This document shows positions 58,851 to 64,000 of a stretch of 64,000 nt of DNA, piece after piece. Source of the stretch: CANKJK01 sp040081715 (GTDB lineage Bacteria; Acidobacteriota; Vicinamibacteria; Vicinamibacterales; UBA2999); the NCBI GenBank assembly GCA_040081715.1, contig JBEBFY010000003.1, positions 141,176 through 205,175 of the forward strand, written 5' to 3'. Made by a program: the position numbers and the translations under genes. The notes under the pieces are model-generated. The model saw nothing but the letters and a program-made list of their open reading frames with translations. It did no database searches and had not been told where the DNA came from. How positions within the stretch are numbered: position 1 is the first letter of the stretch; the number at the start of each line of letters is the position of its first letter.

Positions 58851-58870
58851 GCGCGCCGAATCAGGCGCGC
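58851..58870. terminator. Hairpin at the convergent cytochrome/propeller junction
   Basis: GCGCGCC (58851-58857) and GGCGCGC (58864-58870) enclose GAATCA. The right arm lies inside the 3' end of the minus-strand gene, after its stop. No U-tract is seen. It resembles the other convergent junctions. Confidence 0.5.
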
Positions 58871-60270
58871 AGGTCGTAGCAGGCCAGGCGCGGGCCGACC
58901 TTGCTCAGGACGTCGCGCGTGTTCTGGCAGACATAGAGCAGGCCCCGGCTGAGGACCGGCAGCGCCCAGGACTCCCGCGCGGCGAAGAGCCAGGTGCGCG
59001 CGATCTCCCGGCAACCCTTCGGCGAGAGGTCGAGCCAGAGCAGGTGTCCCATCTCCCCAAGAGCCAGGAACTGGCCGTCCACGGAGAGGAGCGAACCCCG
59101 ATAGGGGCTCATGGCCTGATCCCGGCCACCGATCGTCTCGCGCCACTCCAGCGTCTCGCGCCACTTGATGGCGCCGGTGGCGGCGTCCACGCACACGAGC
59201 GACGCGTCGGGCTCGTTCCTGCCGTCAAAGGCGTAGAGGTAGCCGTCGCGGTAGACCGCCGTGTTGAAGTGGAGGCCGATGTCCCGGTCCGTCCAGAGCA
59301 CCTTGTGGGTGAAGTTCTTCTGGACTTCAAGGACCGCGCTGCCCGTACGGTAGGAGGCCGAGATGAAGACCTTGTTGTCGAACACCACGGGGCAGGAGGC
59401 GTTGACCGACTCGAAGGTGCGGCTGCGGAAGGGGAACGTGAAGTCCACCGTGCCGGTGACCGGATCGAGGCACATCAGGCCGCCTGCGGGAGGCTGCGAT
59501 TCACCACCACCGAGGACGAACACCCGCCGCCGGCCGTGGATGAGGGCTGGAGTGGGCGAGGCGTAGCTCGGGCCCCAGTCCTTGCCGGCGCGCCAGAGTT
59601 CCTTGCCCGTGTCCAACTCGAACGCCACCACGGTGGCGCCGGGAGCCCCGACGTTGACGATGAGCCGGTCGCCCTCGATGAGCGGCGTCGCACCCGTGCC
59701 GAAGAAGTCCTGCTTCAGGTGGTAGTCCACGCGGAGGTCGCGCTTCCAGACCATGCGGCCGGTGAGCAGGTCCAGGCAGTGCAGTGTGCCTTCAGCGCCG
59801 ACGGTGAAGACGAGCCCGCGGTCGATGACCGGACTTGAGCGCGGGCCGTTGTTGTAGCCGTAGCGATCCTCGTAGGCCGTGCCGTACCGAAACTGCCAGT
59901 GCTTCGCGCCCGTCTCGGGGTGCACGCAATCGACCACTTCCTGATCACCGACGCGGTGGAGGATGACGAGACGCTCCTGCGCGATGCCAGGGGACGAGTA
60001 GCCTTCGCCCTTTGGTAACTCCCACACGAGTGGGGGAGGCAGCGTCCGGCTCAGCCTGGTTTCCGTCGAGCGTGCGTTGTGCGAGGGGCCGAGGAAGGAC
60101 GGCCAGTCGTGCGTGACGGCGCCGGGCGACAGCGGCTTCGGACTGCCGGCCACTCTGACCTGGGCTGTCGCGCGTGCGGACGTTCCCGCGAGTGCGGACG
60201 CCAGCGCGCCACGCAGCAGCGCGCGGCGCGTTAGCACTCTGGACGATGTGCGCGTCGTGCGCAGGACCAT
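58861..60270 (-). CDS. Tat-exported PQQ-binding-like beta-propeller protein
   Basis: This 469-residue protein has an N terminus with a twin-arginine motif (TRRALLRG, Arg 15-16) before a hydrophobic segment (ALASALAGTSARA), suggesting export in folded form. Propeller repeats include HPETGAKHWQ, DLLTGRMVWK, DTGKELWR and DAATGAIKWR. The fold is that of PQQ-like propellers; a bound cofactor would explain Tat export. It is unlinked to the 48.7-52.5 kb pair. Confidence 0.87.
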   Translation of the reverse strand: MVLRTTRTSSRVLTRRALLRGALASALAGTSARATAQVRVAGSPKPLSPGAVTHDWPSFLGPSHNARSTETRLSRTLPPPLVWELPKGEGYSSPGIAQERLVILHRVGDQEVVDCVHPETGAKHWQFRYGTAYEDRYGYNNGPRSSPVIDRGLVFTVGAEGTLHCLDLLTGRMVWKRDLRVDYHLKQDFFGTGATPLIEGDRLIVNVGAPGATVVAFELDTGKELWRAGKDWGPSYASPTPALIHGRRRVFVLGGGESQPPAGGLMCLDPVTGTVDFTFPFRSRTFESVNASCPVVFDNKVFISASYRTGSAVLEVQKNFTHKVLWTDRDIGLHFNTAVYRDGYLYAFDGRNEPDASLVCVDAATGAIKWRETLEWRETIGGRDQAMSPYRGSLLSVDGQFLALGEMGHLLWLDLSPKGCREIARTWLFAARESWALPVLSRGLLYVCQNTRDVLSKVGPRLACYDLRA

Positions 60271-60344
60271 CCGGAGATTCTACGTGGGGTGCCGACTGCC
60301 TGTACCCCGCGCGAGACTGGCCGTCGCCGATCGTTCCGCCGTGT

Positions 60345-60431
60345 TCAGTGGAGCGCGTCGATCTTCACCAGGAGCGTCACAAAGCTGCCGACCAGGACTG
60401 CGAGGATGACCCCCGCAAGAAGAATGTCCAT
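60345..60431 (-). CDS. 28-residue single-helix membrane peptide
   Basis: A strong GGAGGG (60441-60436) precedes ATG 60431. The peptide MDILLAGVILAVLVGSFVTL ends LVKIDALH: one membrane helix with a short charged tail. Small size makes this tentative, but the binding site is better than for most genes here. Its role is unknown. It lies upstream of the Tat propeller gene on the same strand. Confidence 0.5.
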   Translation of the reverse strand: MDILLAGVILAVLVGSFVTLLVKIDALH

Positions 60432-60672
60432 ACTGCCCTCCGCGTAGTGGTCGGAGGCTCAGCCGTTCGTGCGAGATCGCGCGAGAACCCGGGCTTCCGA
60501 CAGTCTGCTCCCGCGTTGTGCAAGTGCGGTGCCTCAGGGCGGCCACGTGAGAAATGGCGGAAACCGCCGAGTGGCCGCTCGCGTCAGCGCTCGGGCGCGA
60601 GGAGGAACTCGCGGGAACCCCGGAATAATCAGCGCGGAACGTGTTGGAGAGGAGGCACAGCGAGGGGCCTTA

Positions 60673-60720
60673 TGGAGCCGGCTGTCAGACTCGAACTGAC
60701 AACCTGCTGATGATGAATCA
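60673..60720 (-). repeat. tRNA 3'-half remnant, possible attachment-site copy
   Basis: On the minus strand this stretch has a CCA end, the acceptor 3' half, an intact T-arm (GTCAG TTCGAGT CTGAC) and an anticodon loop reading TTCATCA. It matches the right-end tRNA segment at 45 of 48 positions in the same orientation. The 5' half (acceptor and D arm) is absent and the anticodon stem is broken two pairs from its base, so it is not a functional tRNA. Confidence 0.75.
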
Positions 60721-61032
60721 CAAAAAGAGGAGCGCGATCAGTTGAAGCCGCCCGCCGCAGCGAGGTCAGGCCAGCACGTCGAAGCCAAAGGCCCGGTGCG
60801 TCAGAGTGGCCCATCGCGAGCCCGAGCCGTGGTCAGGCGACGCGGGCGCAGGCGCCGGTATTGGCGCAGCGGGGCTTGTCACCTTACGCCTGTCGCGAGT
60901 CACCAACCAGCCCGCGAATGACCGCCAGTGCCAGAGCGTAGGCCAGGTGCCGAACGCCTGAGCCTCAGACTGCGCTGTGGGTAAGTTTTCCAGTTGCCGA
61001 GGAATAATACTCGTTGAACTCAGGATGGCTTA

Positions 61033-61048
61033 GGCGCCTTATGGCGCC
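61033..61048 (+). repeat. GGCGCC inverted repeat abutting the M4 peptidase start
   Basis: GGCGCC (61033-61038) and GGCGCC (61043-61048) are separated by TTAT, and the ATG begins at the next base. In mRNA it would form a stem touching the start codon and could lower or regulate initiation. Confidence 0.5.
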
Positions 61049-63112
61049 ATGACTAGCCGTACACGGATCATTGCCGTCGTCCTAGTAACTTCCATCGTCG
61101 GTCTGCTGGCCACGAGTACGTCGAGTCAACAGCCTTCGTTCACTCCCCCTGGTCAGCCATTTTCGATTCTCGGCAATCAAGTCCAGGAGTTGCGGCAGGC
61201 GGATACGTTTATTACCGACGGTGCTCGACGGGGAACCCTCCGCCTGCGATCGGTCGTCCCGGATCTGGCGGTGCAGGGTCGAGTCGTCGAGCGGTTCGAG
61301 CAGTTCCACCAAGGCGTGCGCATCTGGGGCGCCGATATCGTTCGCGACTCCGAACGCGGCGTGCCGCTCTCCATCTTCGGCATGCTGTCCCCAGACCTGA
61401 CGCTCTCCGTCGAGCCGTCCCTCACGCCCAGTGCGGCCCGCGATGCGCTGCGACAACTCGCGGTGAATGACTCGTCGCTCCTCGCCGTGCCGGAACTCGT
61501 TGTCGTTCGGCTCGACGACGGCACCCACCGTCTCGCCTACACCGGTGCGGTCTCGGGCAGTGGCGAGGTGGCGCGTGTGTTCATCGACGCCAGGACCGGC
61601 GCCGAACTGATGAGGTACAGCGAGATCCAGCGACAGGCGGCGGTCGGAACCGGCACCGGTGTCCTGGGCGACCAGAAGAAGCTGAGCGTGCAGAGCACCG
61701 CCGGGACGTTTCGCGCCTTCGACCAGCATCGACCGCCAATCATCGAGACGTTTGACGCGAGGGGCAACCTTGCACGTCTGAAACTCCTGCTCAACGGATT
61801 GCTGCCGTACACAGTGAGCGACCTGGCCAGCGACGCCGACAACGTCTGGACTGATGTGTCGGTCGTGGACGCCCACGTGCACGTGAGCTGGACCTACGAC
61901 TACTACTTCAAGCGGTTCGGCCGCAGCGGGCTGGACGGCCGGAACGGCCCGATCGACATCGTCGTGAACGCCGTGTCCCAGCAGGGCGCCCTCTCCCTGC
62001 CCAGCGCTGACCTTATTTTCGCCGTCAATGCCTTCTTCTGCTCGGTCTGTGGGCCTGATGGGCGAGGCCTCATGTTCTTCGGCAACGGCATTCCTCCCGG
62101 CGTGTTCATGTCCAACGGCAGAAACTACACGTACTTCAGCGGCGCCCTGGACATTGCCGCCCACGAACTGACGCATGCCGTCACGTCTGCCACGTCGAAC
62201 CTCCTATATCGCAACGAGTCCGGCGCGCTCAACGAGGCGTTCTCGGACATGATGGGCAAGAGCGTCGAGTTCTTCTATCACCCGCCGGGGAGCGGCGTGG
62301 GGCAGGCCGACTACGTCCTCGGAAAGGACATCTCCCGGGCCGTCCGGCCTGGAGCCTTGAACGGGGATCGCTCGATGGCGAACCCAGGGCTCTATGGCGA
62401 CCCCGATCACTACTCGCGTCGCTACCTGGGACAAATCGATAACGGTGGCGTCCACACCAACTCGGGGATTGCGAACCAGGCGTTCTATCTCGCGATCGAA
62501 GGCGGCGCGAACCGCACCTCCGGCCTCTCCGTACGGGGCGTGGGCGCCGCGAACCGCGAGCAGATCGAGAAGGTGTTCTATCGCGCGTTCACGCTCCTGA
62601 TGCCAGCCAGCTCAACCTTTGTCACCGCCCGGCTGGCCACAACCCAGGCCGCTCGCGACCTGTACGGCGCCGGGGGATCCGTTGAGACAGCCATTACACA
62701 GGCATGGGAAGCAGTAGGTGTAGGTGTTGTCGAAGCCGCGCCGTTCCTGACGCTCCCGGGCAGCGTGGCAACCGGCGCGTCTAGCACCTTCACTGTCACA
62801 ATGCCCACCACTGGCCGGTTTCAGGCGGATTTGAATTGGCCGTCTCCTGCTGCCACTGACCTCGACCTCTTCTTGACGCGGCCTGGCTGTCCCTCCTCAA
62901 CGTCGTCGTGTGTCCTCGCAAGTTCGACTAGCTACGACTCACTGGAGTCTGTCAGATTGCCGGTGAGACAGGGTGAGCAGTACTGGGTCACAGTCCAGAA
63001 CTACAGTGGACCATCTTCAAACTTCACGCTCACGTTTTGGTTATATCAGGGCGCGCAGTTCGACGGAGTACTACCCACACCGTCCAACGACTCGAATGGT
63101 GGTGACAAATGA
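61049..63112 (+). CDS. Secreted M4-family (thermolysin-like) metallopeptidase
   Basis: In this 687-residue protein a signal peptide (MTSRTRIIAVVLVTSIVGLL) is followed by an FTP-type propeptide (about 35-195). The catalytic domain has HELTH (His 372, Glu 373, His 376) and NEAFSDMMG (zinc ligand Glu 396), with exact thermolysin spacing. A C-terminal pre-peptidase-like beta domain (about 570-670; PSPAATDLDLFLTRPGCPSS) follows. It is expected to be exported and self-activated. No Shine-Dalgarno is seen; the ATG sits next to an inverted repeat. The stop overlaps the barrel gene by ATGA. Confidence 0.93.
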   Translation: MTSRTRIIAVVLVTSIVGLLATSTSSQQPSFTPPGQPFSILGNQVQELRQADTFITDGARRGTLRLRSVVPDLAVQGRVVERFEQFHQGVRIWGADIVRDSERGVPLSIFGMLSPDLTLSVEPSLTPSAARDALRQLAVNDSSLLAVPELVVVRLDDGTHRLAYTGAVSGSGEVARVFIDARTGAELMRYSEIQRQAAVGTGTGVLGDQKKLSVQSTAGTFRAFDQHRPPIIETFDARGNLARLKLLLNGLLPYTVSDLASDADNVWTDVSVVDAHVHVSWTYDYYFKRFGRSGLDGRNGPIDIVVNAVSQQGALSLPSADLIFAVNAFFCSVCGPDGRGLMFFGNGIPPGVFMSNGRNYTYFSGALDIAAHELTHAVTSATSNLLYRNESGALNEAFSDMMGKSVEFFYHPPGSGVGQADYVLGKDISRAVRPGALNGDRSMANPGLYGDPDHYSRRYLGQIDNGGVHTNSGIANQAFYLAIEGGANRTSGLSVRGVGAANREQIEKVFYRAFTLLMPASSTFVTARLATTQAARDLYGAGGSVETAITQAWEAVGVGVVEAAPFLTLPGSVATGASSTFTVTMPTTGRFQADLNWPSPAATDLDLFLTRPGCPSSTSSCVLASSTSYDSLESVRLPVRQGEQYWVTVQNYSGPSSNFTLTFWLYQGAQFDGVLPTPSNDSNGGDK

Positions 63113-63921
63113 GCGCTCTTATTTCCGCACTTAGGCGAGTGGCCTGGCCCACCTGGACTAATAGCATGTCAAAGATGGTGTCAGGCGTGCTGGTGGTTCT
63201 GGGGGCGGCCCTAGGAGGTGTTGTCCCCGTCAGCGCCCAGACTGGAGAGCCGCCCTCCCGCGTCGTCGTCGCGGTGAACTATGCCTTTCAGGCCACCGCC
63301 AATGATTTTACGGACGCGGCGACGATTCGACGCAACGCCGAAGACGGACGGGACTCTGTTGTCTATCGCGTGCCGACCGGTGCCGCATTCGATGTCGCGG
63401 GCGGAGTGTCAATCTGGCGGGGGCTCGGTGTGGGTGTGGGCGTGTCCCGCTTCACCCACGCGACCGATGCGACGGCGAGCGGATCGATCGCGCATCCCTT
63501 CTTCTTTAGTCGTCCCCGTGCCATCACGGGGCCAGTCGCGGGTCTCACGCGAGAGGAACTGGCCGTCCATGTACAGGCGAGGCTGACGCTGCCGGTCGGC
63601 CAGCGGCTGATGGTGGTGCTGTTTGCCGGGCCATCGTACTTTCAGGCCAAACAGGAGGTCGTGACGGATCTTGCCTACACGGAGAGCTATCCCTATGACA
63701 CGGCGGCGTTTGCGCCGCCCGGCACCAGGTCCGCGTCCCAGAACCGCATTGGTGTAAACGCCGGCGGCGATCTTGGATTCTTCTTCACCCGTCAGATCGG
63801 CGTGGGCGTCACGGCTCGGTATGCGGGAACTACCGTCGACCTGCCGTCCATCGGCGGGGGCAAGGTGTCTGCGAAGGTCGGCGGCGTGCAGGCCGGCATC
63901 GGTCTTCGCCTGCGGTTCTAG
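63109..63921 (+). CDS. Outer-membrane beta-barrel protein
   Basis: A 270-residue protein with signal-peptide-like segment (MVSGVLVVLGAALGGVVPVSA) after about 22 residues. The mature part has alternating beta strands ending in a terminal Phe (GIGLRLRF). It resembles small OmpA/OprG-like barrels. The start is either the ATGA overlap at 63109 or an internal ATG (63166) nearer the signal. It is co-transcribed with the M4 peptidase; its role is unknown. Confidence 0.78.
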   Translation: MSALISALRRVAWPTWTNSMSKMVSGVLVVLGAALGGVVPVSAQTGEPPSRVVVAVNYAFQATANDFTDAATIRRNAEDGRDSVVYRVPTGAAFDVAGGVSIWRGLGVGVGVSRFTHATDATASGSIAHPFFFSRPRAITGPVAGLTREELAVHVQARLTLPVGQRLMVVLFAGPSYFQAKQEVVTDLAYTESYPYDTAAFAPPGTRSASQNRIGVNAGGDLGFFFTRQIGVGVTARYAGTTVDLPSIGGGKVSAKVGGVQAGIGLRLRF

Positions 63922-63952
63922 AACTGGATTTGAGGAATTACTGAGGAAAGAT

Positions 63953-64000
63953 TGGAGCCGGCTGTCAGACTCGAACTGACGACCTGCTGATTACGAATCA
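63953..64000 (-). tRNA. tRNA-Thr(CGT), 3' half (continues beyond the window)
   Basis: The minus strand shows the CCA end, discriminator T, acceptor 3' half AGCCGGC, T-arm GTCAG-TTCGAGT-CTGAC, a five-base variable loop and the anticodon loop TTCGTAA with anticodon CGT (plus-strand ACG at 63993-63995). The stem TCAGC is visible on the 3' side; the 5' half lies past base 64000. CGT reads ACG, so threonine is assigned. Confidence 0.85.

Larger units (their letters stand above)
60432..61048. other. 617-base stretch with no protein gene
   Basis: Apart from the tRNA-like remnant at 60673-60720 and a GGCGCC inverted repeat abutting the next start (61033-61048), I see no gene in this stretch. AATAATAC at about 61001-61008 may hold a -10 element for the downstream peptidase gene. 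Confidence 0.6.

Noticed and set aside
57266..59194. A 642-codon minus-strand frame opposite the cytochrome-domain gene
   Set aside because: It is an Arg/His/Val-rich shadow; the plus-strand gene has a signal peptide, haem motif and conserved modules.
60721..60770. A possible 5' tRNA half to complete the remnant at 60673-60720
   Set aside because: GGCGGCT occurs at a roughly suitable distance on the minus strand but has a mismatch, the D-arm consensus is absent and the spacing is too long, so the tRNA is incomplete.

Overview
The window is GC-rich, densely packed chromosomal DNA from a Gram-negative bacterium. The envelope signs are an FtsEX pair, a TonB-type energy transducer, peptidoglycan-recycling genes, a RodZ-like protein and an outer-membrane barrel. 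Secreted beta-propellers of the PQQ-like class, a carboxypeptidase-regulatory/cytochrome c hybrid, an M4 metallopeptidase and a CIRCE-controlled groESL operon suggest Acidobacteriota, probably close to Vicinamibacteria. That placement is inferred from gene content and cannot be confirmed without database searches.

Layout. 1-4.9 kb: end of gatB, ftsE, ftsX, a small unknown gene, RNase R, and a 51-residue tatA on the other strand. 5-10 kb: a possible stress-type protein, a TonB protein, and leftward groEL-groES (with CIRCE), a Fis-type HTH gene and purC. 10-15.2 kb: a flippase-like membrane protein, nrdR and an NtrY/NtrX two-component pair in one rightward run. 15.2-16.3 kb: glutamate formimidoyltransferase on the minus strand. 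16.2-25 kb: a TPR membrane protein, a zinc-ribbon/RDD protein, pgpA, cinA, gpsA, ftsY, ribD, ribE and ribBA. 25-31.2 kb: the classical ffh-rpsP-khpA-rimM-trmD-rplS-rnhB block, two small genes, a thiE/tenI-like gene and a rodZ-like gene. 31.2-40.3 kb: a GHMP kinase on the minus strand, then nagZ, ldcA, mpl, a fused pxpB-pxpC, murB and a murA-family gene, which together form a cell-wall recycling and precursor neighbourhood. 40.3-41.9 kb: a membrane glycosyltransferase.

The most unusual region is a tightly coupled leftward run from about 52.45 to 41.95 kb. In transcription order it encodes two exported PQQ-like propeller proteins, a HemN-like radical SAM enzyme, a UbiC-like chorismate-lyase homologue, a hot-dog thioesterase, a PaaK-like acyl-CoA ligase, an FAD enzyme with flavin-halogenase motifs, a CPA2-type antiporter and a small DMT-like membrane protein. 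Several neighbours overlap by exactly four bases. The most economical reading is a chorismate-derived aromatic-acid pathway with its own export or transport and periplasmic oxidation functions. I do not recognise this combination.

52.6-60.4 kb holds a PLD-type cardiolipin synthase, an EEP hydrolase, a CPXCG protein, rsmE, a FitAB/VapBC-type toxin-antitoxin pair, a VOC fragment, the regulatory-domain/cytochrome c protein and a Tat-exported propeller. 60.4-64 kb is a small accessory segment: an M4 peptidase and an outer-membrane barrel flanked by a tRNA 3'-end remnant on the left and the 3' half of a tRNA-Thr(CGT) on the right, in direct orientation. That arrangement resembles integration at a tRNA gene.

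Many genes use GTG starts and 4-bp overlaps. Several convergent gene pairs end in GC-rich hairpins that touch or overlap the stop codons. No CRISPR array, rRNA gene, insertion sequence or integrase gene was seen.
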